From positions 1,054,654 to 1,118,653 of the forward strand of contig CALYLW010000054.1 in the NCBI GenBank assembly GCA_944989445.1: 64,000 nucleotides of DNA. Reading direction: 5' to 3'. The position numbers were made by a program, and so were the translations under genes. Of the stretch, positions 43,926 to 56,000 are shown in pieces (position 1 is the first letter of the stretch; each line of letters opens with the position of its first letter). The stretch is from Ampullaceana balthica (Eukaryota > Mollusca > Gastropoda > Lymnaeidae). The notes below the pieces were generated by a model that was not told where the DNA came from, did no database searches, and saw nothing but the letters and a program-made list of their open reading frames with translations.

Positions 43926-46647
43926 TTAAATTCAAGAGGTAGCATATGACCAGAAATAAACTTAACATTGCAGTACAACGATAGCTGCTTGTTTTTGTTA
44001 AATACTATGCGGTTTTGTCTAGGGTAGAGGCTCTGGAGTTCTTGGAAAGACTGTGATACTTCAGTAGGTCCACTCACTATTTCCCCTGTTAAGTCAGGGT
44101 TCTCAGGATACATATCATCACCTTGGTTAAAAATAAAAGAGACATTCAAATTACTATTAACAAAGCAGCAGTTTTTAATGCATTTCTAGATTCAATTGTT
44201 AAAATTAATGAACGCTCTTCATGAGTGTACTGGCTGTTGTATGATATGTAAGTGAATGGTTTGCAACAAATGAATGGTTGTGCATGATGATAAAAATGTT
44301 TATAGTTTGCTTTCTCTAATTTAAAATTTTTTCTGGGGTAAAGAAAATATTGAATCAATTTAATTTGCAAGAAAGAAATCAGGCAACACACAAGCACGGG
44401 TTTAATTCAATGCTATAAGTTACCAGGAAAAATAATAAATACCTGGCAAAACTATCATGGTACAGTCCTGACACTGAACGAGGGCCGGCATCCAACGTTT
44501 TGCTCGATACGCTGAACGTTTATATGACGAGGACAGGAGGTCGTCTATGCTGTTGAACTGTGTTAACCGTGACAACTCGTACAACTGAGGGGGGTGCCAA
44601 AGGAACTATTCCCTGGGAGCATGCCTTCAGAATACCAGAGGGGCTGAGCCACTGTAATTAGGAAACAGCTGTCAAGATTGCAATTAAAAATTTATTACCT
44701 ATCACTTTAAAATGAATGTATTAACAAAAAATGTATTAAATTAAAATCCAATGGTATTTGAATTTCATTAGTTTTAGAATTATAAAAAAAAACACTGAAA
44801 GGAATCAATAAAAAAATGTTTTGACTTTGAGATTACATTTTAACCTATGCAAGTTTTTAAAAAAAAATGGTAAATCAAATAAATAGGCCTACTAATTTGT
44901 GTAATAAACCAGAAAAAATGTTTCAAAATCTGATATGTGATATTTCACTTGACAATTTACTGTATATACACGTTCTAAAGCCGACTTTTTTAAAAACAAA
45001 ATCTAGGGGGAAATTAGGGGGGGGGGCTTGCGAGCGGATCATTGTTGATTTCTGCATGTACAATCATTCAATATCAGTGTTGTGAGGGAGTAAAGTGGGT
45101 GAGGGAAGGTGTCTACTCTCACGGGCTTGTGTCGGTATGTCAACGTTTGAATCAAAGCAAGCATGAAACACACCGCCTCTCTTTTCTGTCAAGCCCTCTA
45201 GCCAGTATTGCTGTCTCTCCCCCCCCCCTCAATATCAACATTGTCCTTGATTAATCTACGCCTATTTACGCCATTTTCACTAACTGACAAACTCCGTAAG
45301 TCGATTTTTTTTCGGGTCCCTGTGAATTTTCAAAGGCATGCTGGGACTCTTTTTAAAGAGAAAAATGTTACCTCCCCCATCCTACTGTGGAGGGAGTGAA
45401 GTGGAGCAGGGGAGGGAAGTGTCTCTTCTCACCGGCTTGTGTCGGGATGTCAAAGCAAGTTGGTTTCCTTTGATGTGAAACACCAGACACTGCCTCTCTT
45501 TACTGTCAAGCCTTCTAGCCAGTATCGCTGTTTCCTCCCACCCCCCACCTATCTCAACATCAACATTGTCCTTGATTAATCTTCTCTTATAGGCCTTTTT
45601 CCCTATCTGAAATCTCCAAAGTCGAATTTTTTTCCGGGTCCCTTTGAGTTCAACTTATAGAGGTACGACTGTATTTTTTTAAAAAAAAGTGTGTAATGTG
45701 TACTATTTTGTTTATGCTGTCCTATTATTTTTTGGGGTCGGCTTGCGAGCGGGTTACACACTTTTTATACTTTTCTCTTCCAAAAGTTGGGGGGTTGGCT
45801 TTTGAACGAATGGGCTATAGAACGAGTATATACGGTAATTTTTTAAAGTTGAACTTATTTGTAATTCATTTAGTAATTTATTTAGTTTCCAATTTTAAAA
45901 AAAGATTATTCTTACTATTCCTTCTTCAGTTTCCTCTGAATCATAGATAAGGGGGGCTTCATCAACACAGCAAATAAAAAATGCTGTATCAAATCTGGAG
46001 CCTCTTAACAATGGAGTCAACCAGTTTGACCACTCGTACAGTGACCATATATCAGGAACCATCTGCAACTCTTTACACATGACCAGAAATTGAGACGTGT
46101 CCGAAATGACCCGCTTCCTCCATTCTATGTTGGCTCCCGACGACATGTTGCAGTAAGTGCTGCACATGGGATGACTTTTTAAAGAGTTGAGTTCAAGTGT
46201 TTCTACATCATTTACGGGCCTTGCCAGTAGGATGCCCGACTCCTCAAACGTCTCCCTTATGGCCGCTATTCGCAAGGCTATCTCGCTGGGTATCTCAGAG
46301 AACTCGGGTGCTCTTTTCCTACTGAAAATTGGAGCACCGGCAAACCCCCTTGCAAACAGGTGGAGTAAGTCACCATTGCATCCAGTCAAATCCAGCCAGT
46401 CTTTGGAGAAATCATTGTTATCCAGCATCCCTCCTGGGAACACATGAACTTTGGGCATAGTAGAACTTGCTGCATTTCTTTTTAGCAAAAGTACACGTAA
46501 AATTTCATCATGTGTATTTTCAAGAAGTTCTGGTTGTTTCTTCATTATTCTGTTGAGTAGAGTCTGGCGTGGTTGGGGCATAGAGAGCTTCCTTGATGCT
46601 ATGATCAAGCTTGCAGACTCTCTCCAATGCTTTAGAACTCCAGCCAT
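43904..46647 (-). CDS. NUDT19: NUDT19-like Nudix hydrolase (CoA diphosphatase type)
   Basis: Three exons on the minus strand: 46647-45916, 44651-44443, 44121-43904; about 385 residues against 375 in human NUDT19. Start chosen at MAGVLKHWRESA. Motifs: HVFPGGMLD (residues ~68-76) and the Nudix box core RETFEESGIL (~131-140), then WSNWLTP, ETEEGI-WLSPSG, LAPPQLYEL, CTMIVLPGDDMYPE. The family hydrolyses CoA and CoA esters in peroxisomes; that is known for mammals and inferred here. The C-terminus ends ALHE without a peroxisomal SKL-type signal. Exon 2 has one surplus base in a G/C run (44588-44593, six G; five restores the frame to APPQLYEL). Intron 1 contains a transposon. The last exon runs into a minisatellite. 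Confidence 0.92.
44958..45837. mobile_element. TIR element in NUDT19 intron 1, internally duplicated
   Basis: Ends TACTGTATATACACGTTCTA and the inverse of TACCGTATATACTCGTTCTA are flanked by ATT. The interior holds a ~290-bp segment repeated twice (about 45075-45340 and 45375-45665), with shared landmarks GCCTCTCTTT.CTGTCAAGCC and CAACATTGTCCTTGATTAAT. A partial copy of its right end is at 23400-23590. ORFs here (44867-45950) are not protein-like. Confidence 0.75.
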
Positions 46648-47061
46648 TTTCAAACAGCTGTAATAAAGAAGAAATAATTTTTTTATATATTATACACTTC
46701 AAATAGCTGTAACTGTAGGCCTAATAAAAAAAGAAACATTTTTAAAAACCTGTTACTGTTAAATTATAAATTTAAATTCCATTTTAGACCTTGATTAATT
46801 GTATGTGAATATCTGAAATACATGGCTAAAATATGCTTTACGTTGGTGTGCATAAATGGAAACTAAAGTGATACAAGAATGGAATCTAGAGAGTTAAAAT
46901 TTAAAATATTTGACTGTTAACTATTGCTATTAGTAATTAGCTTTAAAGTTTAGTCTGTACTCTGTTAAGTCTTAGTAGAAGTCAGTGTCACTTTCAGGAT
47001 TTGGTAAAAGTAAAAGTGCTTCATTTAATATTTAGGTATATTTTAGCTATTACTATATTAC

Positions 47062-47459
47062 GGTGACCCGTCAAAACAGCCCCGGACAAAACGGCCCTGA
47101 CATAACGGCCCCAGTCAAAACGGCCCCAGACAAATTGTTAACATTTTTCAACAAAAACTTTAATTTTTTTTTCATTTTAAGCTTTTGTCAACTTTTTCAA
47201 CCTTAAATAAAGTGGTAAAATTATAAGATTATATCTTTTGATGTTATTATATTGTTTCTTGTCAACAAACAGCAGCGATTAGTACCATTTCGCGTATTAA
47301 ATTCAGTAATGTGATGTCATTATTATTGTTTATTATTAGCAAAACCTGACACTGAATAGGTGAGTAAAAATACGAATTTAATAATTGATTGAACATTTTA
47401 TTTTTAGTCCATCTATTAGTCCGGGGCCGTTTTGTCCGGGGCCCTTTTGTCGGTGAACC
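47062..47459. mobile_element. 398-bp MITE with perfect 9-bp TSD
   Basis: Ends GGTGACCCGTCAAAACAGCC and the inverse of GGTTCACCGACAAAAGGGCC, with several CCCCGGACAAAACGGCCC-type repeats in each terminus, are flanked by CTATATTAC at 47053-47061 and 47460-47468. A 9-bp duplication and multimeric termini suggest a Mutator-like (MULE) derivative. Bases 46648-47052 hold only the NUDT19 upstream region with nothing recognised. Confidence 0.9.
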
Positions 47460-47516
47460 CTATATTACAGCTTTGATATTCTATTGGTTTTTTTTCTCTT
47501 TAAATACTAAGGCATG

Positions 47517-48290
47517 TCAGTTCTCAAAGTTAATGATAGTTGTTGAGCCTTCTCGTCCATGAGGAGCATCCACCGAGTATCGTGGGCGTCGACGATTCCT
47601 CCAAGGGCATAGGCCACCTACGAGAGACCTCCAGGCATCTCTATCCTGGGCCAGCTTCTCCAGGATCTTCCAGTCATGGCCAATTCTCTTGATGTCTGCC
47701 TCCAATTCTCTGCGACAAGTGTTTCTTTGATGGCCTCTTTTCCGCTTACCCTGTGGGTTCCATTTCAGGGCTTTCCTTGTTGTATTAGAAGCAGGTTTTC
47801 TTAGTGTATGACCAATCAACCTCCACCGCTTCTGGAGAATCTCTTCCTCAATTGGCTTCTGCTTCCACTGCCACAGTTCCCAGTTGCTGATTTTGTCCGG
47901 CCAGTGAATTCTGAGAATCCTTCTTAGACAATTGTTGATAAAGGACTGGATTCTGTTCAGGTTTACGGCCGTTGTTCTCCACGTCTCCGCTCCATATAGC
48001 AGCACAGGTTTCCCCATAGCATTAAAAGTCCTTACTTTTAACTTGCTGCTTAGGTTTCTGGAGACCCATACATTCTTGAGTTGTTGGAAGGCTGCTCTTG
48101 CCTTTCCAATCCTTATTTTGACATCAGCGTCTGTACCACCTTGTTTATCTACCACACTGCCAAGGTAAACAAAACTGTCCACCTCCTCAAGTGCTTCTCC
48201 TTCAAGCATGATGGGTGATGTACTGTTAGCATTAACCTTGAGGACTTTACTCTTCCCTTTGTTTGAGACCCATGCTAGCAGAAGTGGCTG
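47517..48290 (-). mobile_element. RTE-like LINE fragment, C-terminal ORF open
   Basis: The minus-strand frame is open from about 48290 to the stop at 47517-47519 and carries LEEVDSFVYLGSVVDKQGGT, KVRTFNAMGKPVLLYGAETW, RLIGHTLRKPASNTTRKALK and AQDRDAWRSLVGGLCPW, the standard C-terminal order of RTE-type endonuclease-reverse transcriptase proteins. The copy is 5'-truncated: no endonuclease or polymerase core is present. Openness over about 240 codons indicates recent activity. The ATG at 48365 lies outside the homology. Confidence 0.9.
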
Positions 48291-48365
48291 ATGTGGGGCA
48301 AGTGAATTGATTGGTTTTGTTGTTTTTTGGGGAAGGTGAGAGGTAACAGAGCAATTGATTGGCAA

Positions 48366-49495
48366 TGTTTATGTAAAGTGATTTAAAACTATTTTAAAAA
48401 ATGCATCGCCATAAATTACCGTAATAATTTTATAATACCATTAAAACAAGAACAATGAAATTGAACCAGTCTAGATATAGTATACATGTATTAATATTGC
48501 TTGAAGAGATTTTTTTAACAGCAGGTGATTATAAATTAAAGTAATTAAAGGGCGAGGAGGTAGTAATGATTTGAAACTAATTAAATTGGACTGGAACCAA
48601 ACATAAAATCTATTTGCAGCAAGCATAAACATCTCCCTAAACTTAAATAATTTCGTATTAGTATAAGTATTAGAATTTCAGTTCCACGTTGAATCATTTA
48701 TATGTCATTGATTGTCATTCATTCATTTATGATCTATGTATTAATTTTTTTATGAATGACATTATCATTTATTTTTATCCATTATGGTTTGAAAATTTTC
48801 ATGCTGTTTCATAACCCATTTCCTTGAGATTTCTTCCTAAAACTTATCATGTAATTTTCTTATTAAAAATTATGTATGTGACAGTGTGACACTTGCCGGG
48901 GAGGGGATAAGCATTTTAGAAAAGGTGGATAGAAAAACAGAACATTCAACAAACCAGAGTCAGAGCTAATTTATTGGGTTACTCAACTTGATAGCAAGGC
49001 CCACAACTCTAAATTTAAAACATTTATTTACACTTAGATTGCCGTCTACGTCACGTCTATTTGCAAAATGGTGGGAATTATCATTTGTTAAGAGAAGAAA
49101 AATAAGAAATAACTAAATAAACCTTAAAAAATAAGGAAGCTGATTTTTACTGTCACTAGGAAGAAAATTATGGTGTACTGAATGGTGCTAAATTTTATTA
49201 AGATTTTTTGACGGAATGATGATTGTTTCCATAGACGCCATAGTCGACTCAACTCACTCACTCACTGTTTCAGACTCGTCGAACACTTCGGCTTCAGAAC
49301 ACTGAACACTACGAGTACGACTACAAATAATACAGTTCAGTTACATTTTCAGTGAGTTTCCAAAGACTATAATTTTTATTATAGATGCTGGTCCATATTA
49401 AATTAAATGATGTGGTAAAAGCAAAGAGAACAGTCCAGTGCGCTCCATAAATACAAAAATTGTATTTTTGGCTGCTATATTACTATATTTACTAT
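48366..49495. other. No gene recognised
   Basis: AT-rich sequence without a motif-bearing ORF, RNA gene or clear element end. A small run of CTCA words lies near 49250-49265. Confidence 0.4.
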
Positions 49496-49670
49496 TCCGT
49501 CCGGAATTCGGGCGTGGAATGGGTTGCCTGAAGAAACCAGGAAAGCCAACACTTTATCAACATTTAAAACTCTGATAGGAATGCAGGACTAAACACAAAC
49601 CATAGATAAGCGTAGGACGCAATAATCTTCTGTATAGAAGGAGCGTCTGAAACAGATAAGATAAGATATA
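49496..49670 (+). mobile_element. LINE 3' end, CR1/L2-like, second copy
   Basis: It starts inside the same ORF as 15733-16174 (SGIRAWNGLPEE..) and is nearly identical to it through the stop, the hairpin CTTCTGTATAGAAG and the CAGATAAGATAAGATA tail. Only the last 175 bp are present, a severe 5' truncation. The high identity between the two copies suggests recent retrotransposition. Bases 49671-50020 hold AT-rich unique sequence. Confidence 0.9.
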
Positions 49671-50028
49671 ACTATATTAATATTACTATATTTGTTTTTA
49701 CTATTTTAATTTTAAAAAATAGACAACTAAACCTAACCCAGACCATAACACTAAAACTACAACCTTGATTACGTTTATGGATAAAAATAATTGCACTTAT
49801 TCCCTTTTCAAGTGCAAAAATACATTTCATTATTCATTCCCGGAAGTGCGCCTTGGGGTGCCATAACAACAATGTAAATAGTTGAGCGCACCGTTCTCTT
49901 TGCTTTAGATTTTAGTGCCTTTAGCGGATGATGTCACACGAATATAGTGGGAGAGGGTCACAGTTTTATTACAAATTACTAGGGGGCTAGGGGATATGTT
50001 TTACTTTTATTTCAGCAATGGCAATAAT

Positions 50029-50806
50029 TAGGGGTGTACCGAGTATTATTTTTTTGCTGAGTACCGAGTAGTGGCGGCCAAGTTTTGCCGATGCAGAGTA
50101 CCGTCAAACCTCTCATAACGAACACCTCTCATAATGATTTTTTTGCATAACTAGCAAATTTACCGAGTGGCAGCCCTTTTTTGCTGATACTGATACCGAG
50201 TACTTGATGAAAAAAATTAACTTAAAAAAATAATAAATTCAATGGCATACTTAAATAGAGATTATTTTTGATAAAATTAAAACACCAAAATTTTATTTTT
50301 AGGATTTTTAGTTATGAATCTTTAAAGTGTTGTTCATTTTGTCACAATCCCCTAGGCATCGCCACATCTATCATGACCTATATATGACTCATGACAAAGC
50401 GAACTCTTCTCTATAAAAATGTAAAAAAATAAATTAGAAACTCCTCTTGAACCTTCAACTTTGACACATTTTAATTAATTCTTTTTTTTCCAACCAATAG
50501 TTAAATGGCTTTTGCACACGGCCACTTCTTATGAATGAAACAATGAGATCAAAGCAGTAGTAATAGAGTCAAAATGAGGTTGAAGGATGAATGGTTGCCA
50601 ATGACAACAAGTTTTCACATGGTCATTTTGGTGTTTCATACGAAACGAAATGTTGTAGACATGCGATTCTGCATTCATCTTTGCTATTGCAGCAATTACG
50701 TAATACTCGGCATCGGCATCACATACGCTGCCGATTGCCAAGTATTTCCGAGTATACGAAAATCGGCCGATACCGAGTAGCCGAACCGAGTATTGGTTCA
50801 GCCCTA
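50029..50806 (-). mobile_element. hAT-like MITE, perfect 8-bp TSD
   Basis: Begins TAGGGGTGTACCGAGTA, ends GTATTGGTTCAGCCCTA, with exact GCAATAAT duplications at 50021-50028 and 50807-50814. ACCGAGTA/TACCGAGTACT words fill the ends. The core (50440-50760) is the inverted version of 100-410 and 61690-61960. A fragment of another element is nested at 50100-50160. Confidence 0.9.
50100..50160. repeat. Pogo/Tigger-like end fragment
   Basis: AACCTCTCATAACGAACACC, then TCTCATAATGA..TTTGCATAAC, matches the left TIR region of the element in MEAK7 intron 5 (35696-35760). It interrupts the terminal region of the hAT MITE. Confidence 0.75.
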
Positions 50807-51039
50807 GCAATAATGCGGCAATGTGTGATTGGTGATTAAAATAATGGCAATCCTCCAAATCCCGGTCCCAAATTTTATTTTACACAAATAAGATGAATTA
50901 TAGTACTAGTACATCAAAGTATGTTTTTACACACTTTTATTTAAGTCACACTGTTTGTATGTTGTATCCTTCCTTCAAATATTGTAACGTAAAATTAAAC
51001 CACTTCTGATGGTCCTAGAGATCTCAAAATTTTACCACA

Positions 51040-51350
51040 TATAGATCGTGGATTACAATGCATTGTATCAAAATTTCAGATCGATCAAATGTACCGTAAT
51101 TAAATTAATCAATTTTTAGTTTATCTCTATTTATCACTATTTAGAATGTTTAGTCCTCTGCTAGAGTTGACCTCCACGGCTCACTGGTTTCACTCCAGCC
51201 CTTGTTTACCAAATTCCCGTGTTTTACATCAAGGGCAGGGGACATCAGCGCGTTTCAGTCTGTAAATGTTTGTCGCGCGATGAACATTAACAATACTTTT
51301 AGTTCTGTAAGGGATTTATAGTCAAAAACGTTTGTCTTTACGGGTTGTTT
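51040..51350 (+). repeat. Dispersed monomer of the 27910-29535 array
   Basis: Shares ATTTCAGATCGATC, GTACCGTAATTAAATTAAT, TTTTTAGTTTATCTC, TCAGTCTGTAAATGTTTGTC and GGGATTTATAGTCAAAAACG with the tandem array in the same order. The middle is replaced by unrelated sequence. Bases 50815-51039 show nothing else. Confidence 0.75.
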
Positions 51351-51480
51351 AATTAACACTATCACATTAAGTTATATAAACAATTCGCACTAGAGGGATA
51401 CAAGTAATTTCAATGTGTGATATCAGAAGTGGTTTGTAAAGAGTTTTTATTATATGTTACAATAGAGCGAGGATTCATCA

Positions 51481-51547
51481 GGCGTGCTGGTCAAATCGTT
51501 AGTGTGATTGCCGACCTGGAGGTACGTGGTTCAAATTTCAGTTGGGG
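51481..51547 (+). repeat. tRNA-like segment, possible SINE head
   Basis: GCTGGTCAAATCGTTAGTGT resembles an A box and, 40 bp on, GTGGTTCAAATTTC resembles a B box. Acceptor-stem pairing is poor, so this is not called as a tRNA gene; a decayed tRNA-derived SINE is possible. Confidence 0.3.
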
Positions 51548-51559
51548 AAACTGTTTTCC

Positions 51560-53081
51560 CTTTAATTTTAATGCATAAATTTGTAATTTATATTTTTAAT
51601 AATCTATCTTTTTACCACTATCACATTTAAGTTATTGACAATGAAATTTAACTACATGTAATTAAATTGAATTGATAGGGTCGAAAAATCAATTTTAAAA
51701 AATGTTGATACTAAAAAGTAGAAAATAAAATAATGTAAAAAAATCTTTTTTTAAAAAGGACACACTTTTATTTACATATAGAAAGTGCACTAAAAAGAAG
51801 AAAATAAAATTTTTCGATGAAAACTGGTGAAATCGGTGAACCTATCTACTGCACATGAAAGCATGGGGCGCTCATCACAACTCTCTATCGTGTACAAGGC
51901 TGCGAAACATAAAATCAAATTTGTATTAATATTAATAAACAGTAAAAGTTTCACAAATTTGATCATATAAATGCTACTATCACATTAATTAGAAATATTT
52001 ATCTATATGTAAGAGAATAGTTGCAATGAGAAATGAACTTCTGTCGATAGGCCTAGGAATGCCTGACACTGGGTTAATAATTCAATATCCAGCCTATGGT
52101 TTGAGAATTTTTAAGGGTTAGTAAAGATCAGCCATGGCAGAGTGAGCATTTTTTTAGAAGAAGAAAAAAAATGGTGGTTGGGGGGTAGAATTTTCAGATG
52201 TCATATTTGATGGAGGGAGTCTAACTTTTTGTGATGTTGGAGGACAGTAAAAATTGAAAACTCTTTTTATAAAAGACCTTTAAAGATTTTGTATAAAAAA
52301 ATGTTCATAAACTGAGAGAAAAAAAAACAGAGCATATCATTTTTGAAACACTAGATTGAGCACATTTCCTTATAAATAATATACTTTTTTGTGTCTTCAA
52401 TTGCTTTCCAGAAAAATAGTTTATGCTTGCTAGCTCATTTTCCTCATTAATATCATTTATTATCTTGTTCACTATCATAAAAGGAACCACCTGTTTATTA
52501 CCAGTAAAATGATCACAGGCATGTTAAATTACATAATTGTCATTATTTGGAAGGTATCACTTGACATCGTGAAAAGAAACAAGACAAGAAATTTGAACAA
52601 CCCCATATGAAGCCAGAGTGAGTATGACATTTAGGAAAAGCAGTGATACTCACCAAAAAGTCAACCCCATTTTTTCATAATCAACTCTATGATTCTTAAA
52701 ATGTGTAAGTGGGATCATGATATTTGAAATTTTCAAAATCTTCCATTTATTTTAACAGCGGACAATAATGGGTTAAAATAAATTAGCCCAAATGAGTTAA
52801 CTATAAACTTTATTTGAACAATTATAAACCTATTTGGCAGATGGCTATACTTAAAAATATAATTTTATTACATTTCTATCAAACAATCTTTTGCTTCTGA
52901 TGTAGGCAATCTTGTAATTGATCTTGTAAAACTTTTTAAAATATTCAGGAGTTTTTTATGGTGCACTAGCATGCTTTTACAGTATAATCTATGATGTTGC
53001 ATTGTCTGTATTTAAATTGTACAAGTTTCAGTTTACAAAAATACTATGAAAGAGAGGAGTCTCTAAGAAATCATTGGTGCC
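51560..53081. other. ANKS6 upstream region; nothing recognised
   Basis: No ORF with motifs, no repeats with clear ends, and no obvious TATA or CpG-rich promoter. The ANKS6 transcription start and any 5' non-coding exon must lie here or further upstream, but cannot be placed from sequence alone. Confidence 0.4.
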
Positions 53082-56000
53082 ATGGAAAGGAACAGACAGT
53101 TGTACTCAGCGTGTGAGCAGGGAGATACAGATTGTGTGCAGGCTCTCCTGGAGCAAGGTTGTGAGGTGGACTGCCCACTTGATGATGAGGCAAACACAGC
53201 CATTCAGGTAAAGTAAGGTCCTAAAGATTTTAGAATCAGCCAAATTAGCCAACAGGCTGTAAGTTGATAATTCTATGGCTCAAAGGTCCCAATATTATGA
53301 ACTCTTAGACTTGCATAATTTATGGCAGTGATCACATACCTTTTTGACCACATTATTCATAATTTTGAATTTTATAAACAATTTAATAATGTTGAATATT
53401 AGAATATCAGAATATCTTAGAGTATTATTCTAAAATAATTAAGAAAAAGATCATTAATGAGAAGATATTTCTGTGGATTACCTAAATGTTTAATGGAAAA
53501 ATTCAACCTCAACCCATTATACCCATGTAGCGCAATTTGATTTTAGCATCAACTATCACGCTGTAACTTTAAGGCACTTTAAATACTCCTATATATGTCA
53601 CGGGGTCAAATGTAACTTTAAGGCACTTTAAATACATGTACTCCTATATATGTCATGGCGTCAAATGTAACTTTAAGGCGCTTTAACTTCATGTACTCCT
53701 ATATATGTCACGGGGTCAAATGTAACTTTAAGGCACTTTAAATACATGTACTCCTATATATGTCATGGGGTCAAATGTAACTTTAAGGCACTTTAAATAC
53801 ATATACTCCTATATATGTCATGGGGTCAAATGTAACTTTAAGGCACTTTAAATACATGTACTCCTATATATGTCACGGGGTCAAATGTAACTTTAAGGCA
53901 CTTTAAATACATGTACTCCTATATATGTCACGGGGTCAAATGTAACTTTAAGGCACTTTAAATACATGTACTCCTATATATGTCATGGCGTCAAATGTAA
54001 CTTTAAGGCACTTTAAATACATGTACTCCTATATATGTCATGGCGTCAAATGTAACTTTAAGGCACTTTAAATACTCCTAGATATGTCACTGGGTCAAAT
54101 GTAATTTCCACAAGTTTCAAGTGTGTATTGATACAGGTCACTTAAGCTATAGTTTTTTATGAAAAGTGTTTCCAGAGCTTAACATTTTTCTTAATACAAT
54201 TTAAAATTCGCCTCAGAAGATGCAGCATTCTCATTCTAAAAAAAAACAATTACAAAAATAAGTTTAATATTAATTTGTCAAGTTTAAGTTCTTATTTTAC
54301 TAGACCATTCGATAAACATTCAATTTTCACCAGGGTTCATATTTTAAAACTTGTGAAAAACATTTATTAATTAAGGTGGCAGCTGCAAATGGCAATGAAC
54401 AAGTTGTGCGTCTGCTTATCATGCGGGGTGCCGGATTGGACAAATCTAATATCTTTGGTTGGACACCACTTTTACAAGCTGCACGGTGAGTACAACTTAA
54501 ATAGATATTCATATAAAATTTGTTTTTTTGTTGTTGAAAATTTTTATTTCAGACATGATCCTGTAAATTTGTACCTGCTTATGTTTGTTACCATAATAAT
54601 GCTGATTAATGTTTGTAGATATGGCCACACAAACATCGTTGCACTACTGCACCAACACCAGGCAGACATTCACACCAAGACGCGCTACGGAACATCAGCC
54701 ATGATGCTTGCGGCCAAAGGAGGTCACCTCCAGACCTTAAAGTTTTTGATAGAGTCGGGTGTGGATATGAACGGCGTGGGGGACGGCTGCGAGTTCACAC
54801 CCTTGCTAGTGGCGGCCCAACACGGCCACGATGCAGTGCTCCGTGTTCTGCTTGATCGGGGCTGCGATGTGAACTTCTATACCCCGTCAACCGGACTGAC
54901 CCCCCTGATGATAGCGGCGCTGAACGGTCACATGACTACGGCGCAGATCATCATCGAGCGAGGCGGCGATCCAAACATGACAAACGTCTGCGATAAAACA
55001 GCCTTGGAGATAGCAACATTGAGGGATAAAAGAGAAGTCAGGGGGTACTTGGACAGAAAGACAACAAATAAACCAAAAACTTGTAAGCATTATTTCAATA
55101 CTTCACTGATCTTCGTAAATGCGATAAAGTGTTTTATTAATTGGTGCAAGGGCGGGTAGTTTTGAAACAATTCACTGAAAATCTGGAGCTTTTAAATTTT
55201 CTTATGGCATTAACGTTTAATGCCCCAAAGCGCAGTAATGCGCGCCTCGATAGCACTCTCTTTAGTAATGAAATCATAGAAAGTAGAAATTCTTCATTTA
55301 GTGAGAGAAGCTTTAGTCACTTCCGGCAAAAGGCCGTTGACCTCGCTAGTGTTATCGCTCGATTCGCAAAGTTTTTTGGGCGTTTATACGTTGTTTTTTT
55401 TTGAAAATGTGATTTTGCTATACGTTATTGTAAAAATAATAGTACTAAACTACAGGTAAAAATAGTATTAAACTCAAGACGGTTTTTTGGATACTTAAAA
55501 TAACCATTCTTATCCCAAAAAATTAAGTCAGTATGACAATAATAATATAAATACATTTTACGTAATTTTTTAAATTTCATAACCACTTGATCGCAAAAAA
55601 CAGGAAATCCTTACGGGACTGAGGCGGAAGTTTTGCAAAAACCTTCTGGGGCATTAAACGTTAATGTCAAATATTAGGAGGACCTTTTTTTGTGTTTTTT
55701 TAAAATTGAAAACTAATGCTTAACATAGAGGTTATTTATAAAAAAATGTGATGTGTCATTTTTAATCTATCTGGTTCACCTTGGGCCTCCAAAAAAATAA
55801 TTATTGCATGTTATTTCCAGCACCTGATGCTATAAAACCTGACATCATAGAAGCAGCAAAACATGGTGAGTCTTCTTACTCTTCACTCATTAAATCCTTT
55901 TCTATATTCATAAATATCTGAAAATGTTTTTTAAAGCTTCATAAAATGAGAATACTCATTACCTTCATTTTTAAAATTTTAAAACATAACATTTGTAATT

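Noticed and set aside
45895..46653. NUDT19 start at an upstream TTG/MKM
   Set aside because: The only real ATG in this frame is at 46647 (MAGVLK); the upstream codon is TTG.
51481..51547. tRNA gene
   Set aside because: A- and B-box-like words are present but the cloverleaf pairing is poor; at most a decayed tRNA-derived SINE.
53560..54110. CRISPR-like regular repeat array
   Set aside because: The units are directly tandem with no unique spacers, and the genome is an intron-bearing animal genome.
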